Below are positions 40,447 through 55,127 of a stretch of 64,000 nucleotides of DNA, in pieces. The stretch is taken from positions 7,563,001 through 7,627,000 of the forward strand of contig JAMPIT010000230.1 of the NCBI GenBank assembly GCA_026261815.1, read 5' to 3'. The notes beneath the pieces were generated by a model. It saw only the letters and a program-made list of their open reading frames with translations, ran no database searches and was not told the origin of the DNA. A program made the position numbers and the translations under genes. This stretch comes from Monarcha castaneiventris obscurior. Taxonomy: Eukaryota; Chordata; Aves; Passeriformes; Monarchidae. The first letter of the stretch is position 1; every line of letters begins with the position of its first letter.

Positions 40447-43400
40447 ATTAATATGTACTTCTCAAATGAGAAACCAGGGCTCAGTGTCCCCAGTGTGTGA
40501 ACAGAGGCACCCCATGGTGAGCACCACTGTGAGCAGCCACATCGGGCAGCAGAGGGGGACCAAAAGCTGGGCAGCACCAGGGCTGCAGACACGGCAGGGC
40601 TCACCACAGAATGGATTTTCATTGTGCATGGACTTTCTTCTTTCCTTTCTAGGCTAAAAAGGTTAATGTTTGGCTACTCATTTGGCTGAGCCTCCTTAAA
40701 GGCATGAGCTCAGTGGACCATTTTAATAACAGTAGACAGTGCTTCCTGCCCCCTCTTCTCTCTGGCCCTGGGAGCTATTCTTACCAGGAAATACTGAAAG
40801 TCCACAAACACAACATCACTGGCCTACAACCCCATGTCAGCAGCTCAGATTAATCATCTTTATACTGTTTAACTTTCAGTGACAAGCTTTTACATTTATG
40901 TTTTAAATAGTCTGGGAAATTCAGGTCAGGATTGACAGCTGGGAACTTCAGGTCCAAAGCTTAAAATTACTTCTTTCTTTGTCTTCTTAATGCTTTTAAG
41001 TACAGACACCTGTCTAAGGTCTGTTACCTTCCAGAGGCATTGGAACTAACAGTAAAATAATTGAATTTTTTGGGGTTATCATCCAGAGAAGGGGGTAACA
41101 TCTAGCTCTGTAGAAACAGAATAACATTTACTTACATCATCAGGTGCTGTGAGGACCACTTTATTAAATAGTACTTACGTGTTTCTCCAGGGAATGCCAT
41201 GAATTCCACAGATACCATGTTTATTTAACATTAAACATTTATTTAGCAGTATAAGAAAGAAATTTTACTTAAGAACTGAGATAATTCCTGTGCATAAAAA
41301 TGCCTCCAGTATTTCCTTCTGGTTTCAAGACTGTCCTTGATATTTTACAAAAATGCCCTTTCACCACAGTTAAGAGGGATAGGTTTTCACTTTCTAGGAT
41401 TTAAATCTTGCCTTTTGAAGAAAGCAGGTCAGCTTAGTATTCACTAAACAGGGCAACCCTGCATCCAAGAACAGGTAGTTTTTCAATCACATACCTTGAT
41501 CTTCCTTAATTCCCTTTTCTTGCTTTATTTCTACTGCTTCTTGGTCTGATTTTTAGCTGATCTATTTACTGACCTTTAAAACCTCTCCTGCATCACTTCA
41601 GGAGGACTCTTGCCTTGCCTTGCAATGTTATCAGATGTATGAAGTGCTGAACCACTGGGAGCAACTGAGTACCTGACCTTGGGTTTGTCTGGGTAATAAT
41701 GAGCAGGGAAAAAATAGATGGAATGAAATTCAAACCTTTGTTTATTTTTGGTATATGAGCATCTTCATTTTGGTGTGAGGCTTCCAGATCACATGGGAGT
41801 AGATTACAGATTGCTTCTAAGCAGTTTTAGTTAAAAACTATCAAAACCACTTTTTTTCAAATTGAACTGAAGTTATATCAGTTAGCTTGGATCAGTTGGG
41901 AACCAATCAAAACCAAGATGAAGTAAAAGTGCCATTAATCCAAAGTCAGAATGGTTACACCAGTTAAATTTGTGTGACTGACTGTAATAGAGAGGACTTA
42001 GTGTCATGCACTGTTGAAATAATTTATTCAGATGAAATTCTGCCCAGGGGAAGATTTCAAGTAATTACTTCATTTTCCTCAACCTTCTTTGCAGAGAAAG
42101 TTTGTTAAATGTCCTGATGCTTTGTCATTTTTTTTTATTGGTAAGAAAAACTTCTTCCCATTGGAGTTAACTCGTGTCCTTGGTTTTCTTACATGTAGCT
42201 CCTCTGGAAAATAATAATAAAACAGCTTGTATTGCAGGAAAGAATTTGATTCACAGTTTTTTCAATACTTCACCCCTCTCTGAGCTGTGATGTTGATTCA
42301 GTACAAGTGAGCTAACTCCAGACCTTTATATAATGTTTTCTGGGATTTCATTTGAAAAAAGTTCTGATGTGACTATTTCACACATACAAGGGAAGAGGAC
42401 ATTGTTATGTCTTTAGCCAGAATAACCAACTGATATCTTGCTTGAGTGCATTTGCAGAATGAAAATGCAGATCACATGAATTTGATATATACTTTCATGT
42501 AATGTTTTCATTTGGCAAAGACCCTGGTTTCTGAACACACCAGGGACAACTCTCCCAGATCCCCAACTTCATCTTTCAGTTCCAAAGCTAGATGTCTCTG
42601 ACTTCACTGCCACTCATAATCCACACTCCTCACATTCCCCCGTGCCCTGGGACCCCAGCCACCGAACTGGGGACTTTGTGCTCCTTGTGACTTTGCTTCT
42701 GAAAAGGCCCTCTCTGACCCAAAGCCTTGGGCAGGGCACATCAGTCCCAGGGGCTTTTTTGCACCTTCTGCTCAGCCTGGGTGAGGGATCAGCCTGGGCT
42801 GTGACAACTGAATATTCTAGGACCTTGAAGTGGCAAGCAGGAGAGAGCCTATAGGGGTGGTCCCTCAGGACTGGTGTTGAAGAGGTGCTGCAGGTGGGTC
42901 AGGAGAGAGCTGTGGGCTCTTAGGCTCAGAGCAAGGAAGGGATGTGAAATGTTCCTGTTCCTAGGAACTGCTGTTTACTCACCTTCCCAGGTAACAGTAA
43001 TGGCAAGAGCTGGTGCCACGTGCTCATCCTCTGCTTGTGACACCTGAATGGCTTTGCTCGTTATGGCAAACCTGAATGGCTCACCACCTGCCCCATTATT
43101 TCAGCTTTCTCCAGGCATGGAAGAGAAATCTTCCCCCCTTAAAGGATGAGCCAAAGTTTTGTCCCTTCTTGCTTATTTCCATTGTGGAAAGGGGAATAAA
43201 AACCCTTCTGTGTTGTCGTGTATATAAGTGCCACAGGAAAAGTGTTCTTTTTATGTAGCTTGAAAGCATAAAAGAGATGTTGCAAAACAAATCACTGTTA
43301 CTGTATGAAATGGATACTTTTCAACAAAACAGCCTTCCCTTTTTTTGTATGTTACAGTGTAGCCACTCATGGACAATTTTTTTGATTGGAATCTACTTAC

Positions 43401-44480
43401 ACTTGAAAGGGATAATGCTGGAGCACAAATATGATGGATAACTTCATGGAAAGGCATACATCAGAAAAAAATTCTCTGTGTAATGCAGATATGATTGATT
43501 ATTTTAGGGATATCACATAAAGGTTAAATTACCACTGTGGACAAAGTGGCATTTAGAAACTCTTGAGTTACTCTGCTATCAGTTCTGTGATCAACTCAGA
43601 ATTCTGTATGCTTTTAGGATCATTGCTTGTTATGTGGCTATACTGTGGAATTGACAGATAGTTTTGCCTTTCCTTCAAAAATCTAGATTGTTATTATTAT
43701 TACTATTAGGAATGAAATTCTATAATGGCTTTCCTAGTACAGACTTAAATGATACTAATAAAGCAAGGTACTTAGTCCACTAGCATGTCAATAAACCATT
43801 AAAATAATCCATACATAATTCTAACTCTAATTGGTAGTATATTAAGAGCCTGAGTTTTTCTTAGGGAGACAGAATAAATACCTCCTGCTTTCAACTGGAG
43901 TTACATGGGTTGTGGAGAGATGTACTAGATGACAACTGAGAATTTTGCTTGGTTTGGATTTGTGTCCTTTTTGCTCAAATACAAGGTTAAAAATGTACAA
44001 TTTTTTTTTTTACTCTGCTTTTTTATGGTAAATATATATCAGAATTGTTACATTTGACTTTCCCCAATGGAGGACAAGAGAGAGACACCTTTTCACTGCC
44101 TTCCAACTCTAATGAAGGAGTGGGGGTTGCAACCCTGTTCCTTCTCAGTGCTCAGTCCCCATAGCTAGGCCCTACACCTCAGCACACCTGGGCTTGACCC
44201 ATGGCCCTTCTCTCTGGGGCAGTAATTGGGGACTCCTTCCTCAGCTCACCATCCATTTCCAAAAAGTCTGCAGGAGTCCAGCATCTTTTTCTCCTCTGCC
44301 AAATTCAGCAGAAAGGGATAAAGGCAAGAAGTCATATTTATTTAAAAAATTTGAACAGAAAAAAAAGGAACTTTAAGTTTTTTTCCTCTTTGTAGGTCAC
44401 TTACAATCAAAAAGCTAGAAGAACATAGCCAATGCCAAAAGGGTTGATACATGAGTAAAAGCTACTGCTGTGTGGAAAAA
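40447..44480. other. Upstream flank, no gene seen
   Basis: Mostly unique AT-rich sequence. Two GC-richer patches (40460-40620 and 42620-42990) contain short open frames without recognisable domains; they may be old repeats I cannot classify. A short ATT/ACT-type triplet run sits at about 43688-43710. Confidence 0.55.
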
Positions 44481-44600
44481 TCATGTAATCATGGAATTAT
44501 TTTTGTCGGAAGGGACCTTAAAGATCATCTAGCACATGGGCAGGGACACCTTCCACCAGACCAGGTTGCTCAAAGCCCCATCCAATCCAACCTTTATCTA
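44481..44600 (-). mobile_element. CR1 LINE 3' end fragment
   Basis: The plus strand reads AATCATGGAATTA, GGAAGGGACCTTAAAGATCATCTAG, CATGGGCAGGGACACCTTCCACCAGACCAGGTTGCTCAAAGCCCCATCCAA in sequence, the reverse complement of the CR1 3' region. This is the best preserved CR1 piece in the window. A 117-codon plus-strand frame that crosses it (44451-44804) is antisense CR1 and not a gene. Confidence 0.93.
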
Positions 44601-47600
44601 ATTGGTTTAAAATGTTCCCAAACTGTAACCATTAATTGGCTTTCTAGTACTCATACGAATATTCGAAGACATTTTGTTGTCAAATCATGCTGTAAAAGGC
44701 TACAGAGGAGAATACTTGACACATTGCATCAGGTATATATGTGCATTAATCAAGACTTAGATACCTCAAGTAGAAGTTACTTCAGAGAGAAAGATAGAAT
44801 GTAGTTTTTGATGCGGAAGTATCTTTAAGATATGTAGTGAGATGGTTTCTGTCTTTAATGAGTGTAAATGAAATCATACCCAGTGCAGTTCATGTTGGGA
44901 GACAGCGTAGGAAGTACAGGGTCAGGAAATGGGGATGCAATAATGGTTAAAATGAGAACATGGAATGAAGCTCACCACAAACCTTAACACAGAGTTTAGT
45001 ACATAGAGTACTGGGGTACTCAGCCATGCCTCTTGCAAACAGTGGATGTAGACTATTATTTAATATGGCTTTTTTCATACATAAATCACACCATGCTCAG
45101 TAACATGCAAGAGGTCCTGAAGAAGGGAAGAAGCCCTGAAACTTGAGTGCTCTTCAGCAGCTGAGCTTGCTGTTACTCCAGGGGATTTCTAAATCCACAG
45201 GAGCATCCAGCTAGCAAGTTACACATCTTTCTTTGGAGAATAAAATCACTGTATTGTCCAGTAAATAGGTAATGCCAGCTCTTGAGATATTCAGTGTTGC
45301 ATGTGTAAGTTAGGAACAGTGTACCCTGACTGTGATAATCTTTTGCCTTAGTCACTTCATGAAAAGGCTGGCTGGTTCAGTGCAGACAGAGGTAGAGAAA
45401 TGCTTTGTTGTCTACTACCCCAGCACTAAAATTCTGAGTCAACACCTTAGGCAATTAGTACAAGAAAAAAACCCTTGATTATATTTAATGCCAACAGATT
45501 TAAGCAGACTGTTTTCCAAGAATGCTGAGCTTTTCTGGATCCCATTAAATCCACAGCAAGAATCTGTATTCAGCACCACTACAGATCAAAGCACCCTTTA
45601 AAGACCTTTGGAGATCCACATCTCTACAAAGCAGCTGAGCTACCAGCAGAGGGGCTGGCAGCCCCCCAGTGAACAGTGTCAGGTGCTCCTTTCTCTCCCA
45701 GAAATGGAGCTTGAGGGTGCTGGTAGCAGCTGATTTTCCTGAGTTTGAACCAGAAAAAGCTAAGTGTCCATCTTGCAGAAAAGGATGTGAGTTCTGGTTG
45801 GACACACTACTGGACATCAGCTGGGCCAGTGTCACGGAGCACTTGGTCATTCCTGCCAGCTTGTAAATCAGTTCTGCTCAGTGTTTTACTTCACATTTGC
45901 CACAGGGGAAGGACATGTACATGGTTAGGGGCAGTGGCTCAGGTGGTCTGTGATGACTCACTAAACTGGGGAAATTCAATTGTTTGTGTTAACCTATGTT
46001 CTCTCCATTCTGGTAGATACATCTTTTGCTGTCTTTATGAGACCTGGATTCTAATTTATGTTCTTGATGCACAGAAATAACATCCACTTCTGAATGCATT
46101 TTGATATGTGCCTCACGGGGTATAGCTGAGTGAACACGTGAAAAAATTTTCCAGCTCACTTTCAGCAAGCAAGCTATATTTGCATCAGCACCATCTTGCA
46201 TTAGTCCCACCCACACAGCAAGTGTCTGAGTATTATCAGTGATACTGCACAGAATTAACATGCAAAGCCCAGTAAAAGCACCACCATGTTTCCTGGGCGG
46301 TGGGAAAACTCTACAACTCTTACACCCCATCAGATTTCTTTCAAGAACTTCAAGGAATTAGTTCTGAGGATGCTGGAATTACACTCAGATAACATGCATC
46401 TTTCCTTCTTGTTTCTGGTTACATGAATTATTTTTGCTGTGGGATTCTTGAAGATTAGAGGTTATCAGCAAATTCTCCAGAGTGCTGTGTATCTATCAGA
46501 CATTCTGGAAGGTTTATGAGGACAGCAAACCCTTGATTTCCCATGCAATCTTCAATAAGGTCGATGGTTATGGAATGCAGGTACTGAAAGACTGGAAGAC
46601 ACTGGAAGATGAGCTTTGCAGTTATAGTTTCAAGGCAGCACAGGTGGAGAAAATAAATAGTCAGAAAAAAGGGTGGAAAAACCAGCTGTGGAAAATCTGG
46701 GGAAACAAGCATGTGAATTTTCTTCATCATAAGGTTGGGAAAGGTACTACAATGGAAATGTTTCTTTACTTAAGCTTGAGTTACAACACTCATTTCCCCA
46801 AGATTGAGGCTTGGTGCTTCTACCTGCCCCTACACCAATATGAGACACTGGGAAAGAGGTCCTGAGTGCCCAGTCTCAGTGATCAGACCACACAGCTTGT
46901 GTTTTCAGCCTAATCTAGAATTCATAAGGATGGAAGATTATTGGAAGTGCTTTTAAATACAGGCTAAGGTGTCTTTATGGACTTGGCCACAATGGAACTT
47001 GAATTGCATCTCCACCAGCCCAACCCAGCAGATGCCACTCTTTACACGTGGGTTAGAGTTAAACCTTTCCCTAGTGGAGCAGGTCCGCGTGGGTCGCAAG
47101 AAGTGCTCACATCAGTACTTGAGTGCAAGCTCCGTGTTGCCTGAGACAGGATCTGAAGTGCTCTCTCTAGTGGTGGCTGGGTGATCCAAGCAGTGCAGCT
47201 CGGGGTTGCTCTCCTGTGTTTCTGCCCACCAAGAGAAGCTGGTTCGGTAGAGTTGGGTCTGGGTGAGTGGAGGCACGAAGCCTGCTTGGCCCTTTTCCTG
47301 CCGCTGGAGCCCCACCTTAGTGAGAGGACCAGTGCACTTCTCTTGGGCCAGGCTGATTGCAAAAGCTAATTATGATCCTACATCTGTGTAACTGAGAGGC
47401 CCCCAGCAAGAGACATGATCATTCTATACCGATATACCCAGCCCATAGCATGGGCCATTTCAGTACCCTTGTATCCTCTGTCTTCTCCTCTTTTATTACA
47501 GACACTCTTGCATAGCTGTTCTGCCTCCATCTCTGCTGCTTTCCATTCCTTTGTCTCTGGCCACATTTCAATTGCCTGTTCTGGAAAGGGACCCACCCCT

Positions 47601-48359
47601 GTGTGCTATCAGCAGTGGAAAATTTCAAGGTGATATTTTAGAAGGGAGTGACTAAACTGTGCATACAGCCCATTAATACCAATTATGGGTGTCAGATCAA
47701 TACCAATAGCAGTGATATTGTTTAGAAGCTTGAATTAATGTCATTATGCTGCCCACTCAGCTATGGGCATTTTCAGAGACAATACACTATTTGCATTTTA
47801 TTATAATGTATCTTTCCTGAAAATTCCCATCATGGTGGGGACATTGCCATGTCATAAGACAACCATTCAGATAGATGATACAGAGTGCTGGGCTGACAGG
47901 AGCACCCTGCAGTGGCACTGCTGTGACAAGGAGTGTCCTCGGGATGGATTTCTCTCTGCTAGCTCCCTCTCCCCCCTGCCAGCCTTACCGGGACCTTTCA
48001 TGCACCAGCCTCCTCCTTGCTCTGTGCAGTTCCTGGCTTTTTTTACTGGTTTCTCTTGTGAAGCAAAGAGTGCCACCACCAGGGCAGGAAAAATGAATAT
48101 GATAAGAGAATTTAGGCTTTAAAAAATGTATTACAGAAAAAATTACTTGAAAAATAATAACTAATGTTCCTTGTTCCTCTTTTTCTTTCCAGACTCTAAG
48201 TGCTCTGCGATGCCTGGGGACCTCAGACTCAGCAGTTCTGTCTCAGTGGTCAAAAGAGTTGGCACTCTGTTAGCTGGGTGCCCACAGGCATATTTTAAAT
48301 AACCTCATCAGTCTGGATAATCCTTATTAATTTCTTCTTCTCAGACCTGCCAGAATTAC

Positions 48360-48382
48360 AAAAAAAAAAAAAAAAAAAAAAA
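48360..48382 (+). repeat. Poly-A tract
   Basis: A run of about 23 A followed by GGAAAAATTC. No recognisable retroposon body upstream. Confidence 0.9.
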
Positions 48383-51300
48383 GGAAAAATTCTTAGGAGA
48401 CTTTCCCCAACAAAACCAGAATAATACTATTGCCACTTACATAACATTACTGGTGAGTCTTACTGGAAATAGCCTACACAATTCCAGCAGGATCAGGGAA
48501 GTGGTGGCCAGCTTCAAGGTGACTTACAGACCTTCACTTGTTTAGTCTGGCAAGTGAAGACTGAGAGGAGGGTGTGATCACTGCTAAATGCATCATGGGG
48601 TTAACATCAAGAAAGGAGAAGAACTATTTACACTTTAGAGTGATGTTGGCACACTCTCTAATGGGTATAAGCTGATCTTGAATAGACTTGGCCTTGGTTT
48701 TAGAAGAAAATAACTGCCACCCTGAAGCAGTGAAGCCTTTAATCAGAATAGTGTGGGCCAAAAAAACAAAGTTAGATTTTAAAAAGTAGCACTATCCATT
48801 TTTGGAGAGAGCTGTGTGTTGTAGTGCTCCCATGGCAGGATGGTCAATTCTGTGACCCAGAAGGATCTCTCAGTCCTATTTCCATGTTCCTCACAGTCTT
48901 TGTCAGAAAAATAAATTGGTAACAACATTGACGCTAAAACCACCCCTCAGAGACAATCTTCAGAGTCTTCAGCCTACTGAAATGAAAGGTGGGAGATGGG
49001 GAGGGATTTCATCTTTCATATCGCTATTGATTTACTATCTCAGCTCATAACAGAGAATAGCATCAGTTTGCACTCAGTTCATACTTGAAAGTTGAAGTTT
49101 TCTCCTCTTCAAACACAAAGATTAGAAATTATTTTTTTTAAAAACCAAAGCTCATATTCTGCAGATGTTCAAGAATCTTTGATGGGAGTATGGGAGGGAT
49201 TCCTGATTCATCAGTGATTGAACTAAAGTGTATTTGAGTAGGATACCATTCTTTCATTATAAAAGATAATAGACAAAGCAGGAACACCAACAATAGCATT
49301 TCTTCTTCATTTCATAGTAGTCAAAAAACAATGATGTTTCCCACTGAAACCTTGGATTTGACAAATAGCAGTATCAGCTTTGCACAAAGTTTTTCTTCCA
49401 AACCACTCCTGATGAGAACTGGATATAAAATTCTAAAGAGCCAGTCTCAGAGATTATGGTCTACCACTCTTCATACAATTTCTAGTTAGGAATTTGGTAA
49501 GATTGTGCTCCTGGAAGCCCAGTTTTTCCCTTCCTCCTAATATATTTTTGCTAAACAGGAATGAAGGGTCAATTTAGGATAACAGACTATTTTCTTTTTA
49601 ATTTTTTCCTTTCATGCTACTTTAAGGGAGTCTGTCATTCAGTATTAAAAGGAAAATATTCTAGAAAAACTCATGATTGCAATTTCTTGATAATTTTATT
49701 CAATCTGGAGAAACATTGAGGCCTTTCATGGGATGTTCCCCATCAATTTGTCCTTTTTAATACAGCATCCCATGAGTCAGGCCTTTACATAATCCTATTT
49801 ATCACTGGCTGCAAAATCATTTATACAATGAGGAATGTAGGAAGTGCTCTCATTTGAAATCAAAATATTGAATTCCACATGTGGCTAGTGTAGCAGACTA
49901 CATGGTTGAACTAAAGATACCCTTTGCAGTTCCGTCATCACATGCTAATTATTTCTTTTCCTATTTCTACACAGAAGACTGGAAGAAATAATTTTTGTTG
50001 TGTTGTAATTCAAGGCAGATGATTATGAATTAAGCAGAAAAGCTGATTTTTCACTGAAGAAAACGAGTATTGTTTGCCTCATCAGCTCATTTTTTTTGAA
50101 ACATTAATTATTAAACTTTGTCAGTCGTATTCATAAGGGGACATCTGATACAGTTGCAATCTCATACAGTTGCAAATGATGAGTTAGAAGCACCAGCTTT
50201 CCCCTAGATCAGTCATATCTGAATGAGCATTGGTAAGAGTGCTGGCTAATTAGATGGCAAGCAATTGAAGTTACAGCAAAACTGGGAATTTTATCAAGAC
50301 AGATCCTGAGCAGCCTTGTTTCCTGTTGCTTCACACATCAAGCAAAAGCCCTTGTTCCTGCCATGGGGTGGAAGACCCTACACAGGTGAAATGTGTATGA
50401 AGGTGGTGAATCTGTGGCAGAGGGCCCGTGCCTGACCTGCAGGAATGCTGTAACCTGTGCTTAACCTGCAGTGATTCTGTGTCCTGTGCTGGAGCCACAC
50501 TGCAGTCAGGCATGAGGAATGTCAATCTGGCCTCTGAAAAGACATGAATTCATAACAAACCCACCTCCACCTGCGTGTTGTTACTTTTATTGTGAAGAGT
50601 CTTTCTACATCCGCACCTCAAAAGTAATCCCCCAGGCTTTGCACCTGCAGCTTCTCAGTTACACCCTCACTAAAGCCAGATAGCTGATGTTCAGCAGGTA
50701 CGAGGCCATCAGCCCTTCAGAGCCCGTCAGAAAACCTCTGCCATGTCAGTCTGGAGTGGCCCTGCATCAGAGGAAAGTGTGTGCCTGCATTACAATCAAT
50801 AAAACGCCAGCCACACACCCTGCCTTTCCTCTCTCCAGGCAGCTGCCGTGGGAATTGGTCTCTCTTTCCTCTAATGCTGCTCAGTGGCCATCTCCTCTTG
50901 CCTCCAACAGGGAAAGATGCTGGGAAACAAGCCTCAGGGACTCACATGATGCTGAGGCATTGCTCATAGGCCCACATATATAAAGGTTCATACAGAGCAA
51001 CTTACATATGTAAAAGATGGCTTATTTAAATAAAAGAGAAAATGAACCAAGACATTGTCTAAATGAATCCTGAACAGATTTATTTTGGGGTCTAATGTTG
51101 CTTCCCAGCACCAAGGTAGTGGCAAAGAAACTATTAATACTTAAAAAGGCAAGATGTGATGCAAAGTCTACATGGGAATAAGGAGCTAAAGTGGGCAAAA
51201 ATGGGCAGTCTGCGAGGAGCACACACAATCTGGTCTCTGTGCACATTCACTGGATCAAAGAAGAACTGATAATATGTGTGAAATCAGTGGGACATTTCCA

Positions 51301-52858
51301 CAGTAATAGAAAGGAATTTAACCTATCACCTACATCCTGGGCAAATGCTCCATTCATTGTATTACTGGCTATAATGAGAACTGCCTCCTCTTTGAAAAGA
51401 TAAAAGCATATGTAACAATCTTCTTTTTGCTGTGCTTAGTCCTCACTTTTTCCTGGAGGGGACTTAAGACTAGAAGGCACAATAATCTGAGGAAAAAATT
51501 CGAATTACACCTTTATCTCACCTTAGTGTTGGTACCTCCTAGGTACCCAGGAGTTATCCAGCTCTTCCCTGTGGATAGGAAACATCTTCAACTTGCTCAT
51601 TGCCTAAAGCCAGGCACCACCACACCCAGTGTGTTCATACTTCCTCTTTCAGCTATAGACCTCAGATGGTGGTGAACATAGTGGGAAGTAATGAGGAAAT
51701 TTGCTATCTAATAATTCCTATCTAATAATCTTTCTTTGTTGGAGCAGAGTATGAACAATTTTCAGTGCACAATGCATGTGACCATCCTTGCAATAGAAAT
51801 AATGAACCATAAAATACCTGCCCACCATGTGAGTACACGCCTCAAAAAGCCACCAGGGCAAATCTATCAGCTGCTTAAGGTGGTAGGAATATATGATATA
51901 TAATATATCTCATGTATCATATCTGATGTCTGATGGGCCGTGGAACAAATGATGTGGAAGTCCTGCATCAGGTCTCTGCACACGAAGCCACTGCCACACG
52001 GATCACAGGTGCAGCTCTGCTCTCCCCTGAAGGGAATAAGCTCTTTAATGGACTTTGCAACATTCATGACAAGCAATTATGTCCAGGTCCATGACATTAA
52101 ATGCACAGACATGGCAGCACAGATCTTGGGGGCTGTCACAAATTGACACTAAATAAATTGTCCAAGACCCTGGCTTGGTACAGCAGTTGCTTTCTTTGAA
52201 ATCAACACAGTGGGTTTTTTTTCCCTGCAGCCTGGATTGGAACAGCAATGCGATTGCTTTCTGTTGTGAGGACTAATTAACCCACTCAGTTACTCTGAGC
52301 TAGTGAAAGTTAAGTGGGAACCTAAACTCTGAGCATTAGTTGGTTATGTAGAGCCTAACCAAGGACTCCTTCTTTTGTCTCACCTCATTTACTGAACCAC
52401 CCTGCTGTCAAAATGTAACTCTACTTGAAATGATGACATGCCAGTATATGTTTTGTACTCAAACTATTAAAACAAAGTTGCTCAAGTTGCTCAAACATAG
52501 AAAAGAGAGGCAGTGTCAGAGTTACAAGTTTAAATGCAATAAGGCTGGTCTGTCTACTTTCCAACTTAATTCCTAGAACAAATTTTTTTAACATCCATCA
52601 CTAATAAATCTGAATAGCAGATACATGCTAGTACAACATGTGACTCTCATGGCTAGTAAAATGTGCCTTGGATGTACCATCTTTTTAATGACTGAAAAAT
52701 CCTACAATCCTTTAAAGAATCAGTTTAGAATTTGTTTTGTGGCCTTGAAACAAAAATGAGAAGCTCAGAACCACAAGCTGTATTTCTCTAGCAAATTACT
52801 TGAGGTCATAAACCAAGACTGATATTAAAAGAAGAGATGGGACTGATACAGGATTGAA

Positions 52859-52910
52859 CATATATATGTAAAAATATATCTGTATCTATAAACATATATA
52901 TATATATATG
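52859..52910. repeat. (TA)n-rich imperfect microsatellite
   Basis: TATATATGTAAAAATATATC, then TGTATCTATAAACATA and about nine TA units ending ATATATGG. AT-rich low-complexity sequence. Confidence 0.85.
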
Positions 52911-54590
52911 GAAGATGGAAACATGTGCCAATATAAGATATTGGAAGAGTGATTTCTATAGAAAAATCTACTTTAAACCAAGGAGGGAGAAACATTTGCA
53001 GAAATGGTAAGAAACACTGCACTGGGAATTAGTCTTTCCTGTCATACATGGGTTACTTTGATCTTCCATGGAAATATGGGACTGTGAGTTAGCCATAATT
53101 GCTTTGCCCCCTGTTTTTAACCTCATAGTTATTCTCAGCTTCCTCAGACTTTGAGAAAGTCCTAAGAAAATATTATGTCCTCTCTTCAAATTACAGTCAA
53201 GCAGCATATACTGTGTTCTGCATGACACGCTGAAGGGTTAAATCTGTCCCACAGCTGATGTGAAGGACAAATTGGCCCAACAAACTACAACATTCCCTCT
53301 TTCCTTATGTAGTACTGGCAAGATTGTACCTTGGCACTGAGCTCCTTGCCTGTGTTTCTCAGTCAATCTCAGAAAGAATCAGGTGTAGATGTGACATCCT
53401 GGAAGTCTTGAGAGAATCAGGAATGGCTAAAACCAAAATTAGAGCTACATCTGCCACCTAATAGCATGACTGAGAGGTCATACTCTTTTATTCATTGAAT
53501 GAGCATGGGAGAACACCCATAAAATAAGGAAGTTTATTTATATGAATAAATGCTCATGTTTGTGAGTAAGGCTCTCAAAATCCTGCCTGACATTTTAATG
53601 AAAAATGAATTAGTGATTTAGAGATGAAACAATGGTAAGAATGGAGCTGCCTGCATCTCATTGAAGCGGGTATATGATGGCACACCCAGCAACCAGTCCT
53701 ACAAGCCAGTCCTAAATATAGACTACAAGGTGGGGACAAAATAGAATAGCAAACATGCCTGGGGTAAACTGCAGTGAGAACCAGATCTTGTAATCTGTGG
53801 TAAGAAAAATCCTCTCTGGTGGCATGTGCCTGGGAGATTGCAGGGAGCAGAAGTGACGTTGCACTTTCTTGGAAGCAGTTGGGATCTAATGAGTTTGGGT
53901 CTAATTTGGATAACATGGAAATGTCACCACATCCAGCTTTAAGGCGGGCCCAGGAGACAGGCAAAGTGACCAAGGTGTGTTTCAACTGCTCTTCCCCACA
54001 TACAAACCACAGCAGACCCTGCCATGGAGATCATGCAAATAAAAACAGAGGGTTGAGCAAAAAAGGCCAGAAGAAGATACTCCTGAACCTCAGGGTATCC
54101 CCTCCAACCTCGAGCCTCCAACCTAGACCCTGCACTATAAGCCACAAGATGACTTAGCCCAGGGTTGGATTCAGCCCCTGGGTGAGGGCAGAGATGGCCC
54201 TGGGCTGGTATTGGAGATGAAGCATCACCAGTCTCCTGGGTGAGCATGAGCTCAGGGGGTGGGTTTGCAGGCTGGTGCTGAGCTGATGCCCTGCTGCAGA
54301 CAGGGTAAAAGCAAAAATACCTGTCTGGGCTCAGTGCTGGGCAGGAATTATTTTGTCTGTGTCACAGGTTGCACTACACCCTTGAAGAGTCCGTAGCCCA
54401 GCTCAGACTGATGGGGCTGCCACTGATGGGGCAAGAGAGTTGGTGAAGAAGCAGTTCAGAAAGATGTGTCAAAGCCTGTTTTTAATGCACAGGATTCCTT
54501 TTCAGCTTGTATCTTTGCTTAGTCTGTCAGGGTATTTGTAATATTTTAGCATCTGTTTCACTGAAAACAAGCTCTTTTTTAATACCACAG

Positions 54591-54710
54591 TTGGGTTTTT
54601 TTGGTTTTTTTTATTTGTTTTTGGTTTTGGGTTTTTTTGGGGTTTTTTGTGGGGTTTTTTGTTGTTGTTGTTGTTTTGGTTTGGTTTTTTGGTTTGTTTT
54701 TTTTTTTTTG
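54591..54710. repeat. T/G-rich low-complexity tract
   Basis: Runs of T separated by GG/GGG (GGGTTTTTTTGGGG, GTTGTTGTTGTTG, TTTGGTTTGG), ending in 13 T followed by GCAG. The two frames crossing it (Cys/Phe/Leu-rich on plus, Lys/Asn/Pro-rich on minus) are artefacts. A weaker T-rich tract of similar style occurs at 18597-18646. Confidence 0.9.
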
Positions 54711-55024
54711 CAGAGCAGTGTCTCTGCATACTGAAGTCCTGTAGGGACATTCTCCCATCCAAGATAATTAACTGCTCATTAATTATGTTACAAACTGGCT
54801 GGAATTTGTCATTGTCTTCCACAGATTCCCATGAGTTTATGACCAAATTGCCCACCTTTCCTTTGGTCATGGAAAGGGAACAGCATAAGAGACACAAGGA
54901 AGTTCAGCAGTGCCTTTGGTACTTCTTTAGCAGGGAGACATTCAGACCTTAATCCACAGTGTCAAACGGAGCTAACTGGAACCTTCATCTTCCTCACGTC
55001 CCTCATGTCTGATGTGCTGCTGGG

Positions 55025-55127
55025 ATCCATCCATCCATCCATCCTTCCATCCATCCATCCATCCATCCATCCATCCATCCATCCATCCATCCATCCATCC
55101 ATCCATCCATCCATCCATCCATCCATC
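55025..55127 (+). repeat. (ATCC)n tetranucleotide microsatellite
   Basis: About 25 ATCC units with a single A-to-T interruption near the start (ATCCTTCC, about 55041-55048). The minus strand reads as Trp-Met-Asp-Gly repeats in open frames of 64 and 71 codons, which are translation artefacts of the array. Confidence 0.97.

Larger units (their letters stand above)
44601..54590. other. Upstream flank, no gene seen; short simple repeats
   Basis: About 10 kb of mostly unique DNA. Longest frames are 119-136 codons (46482-46865 plus, 47763-48122 plus, 53575-53985 minus) with no motif I recognise. A 23-base A run lies at 48360-48382. GC-richer patches at 46.97-47.37 and 53.9-54.4 kb lack CpG density. 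Confidence 0.55.

Noticed and set aside
44451..44804. 117-codon plus-strand frame
   Set aside because: Its first third is antisense CR1 sequence and the rest has no recognisable domain.
53975..54050. CFNCSSPHTNHSRPC, suggestive of a retroviral zinc knuckle
   Set aside because: The spacing does not fit C-X2-C-X4-H-X4-C and no gag-like context surrounds it.
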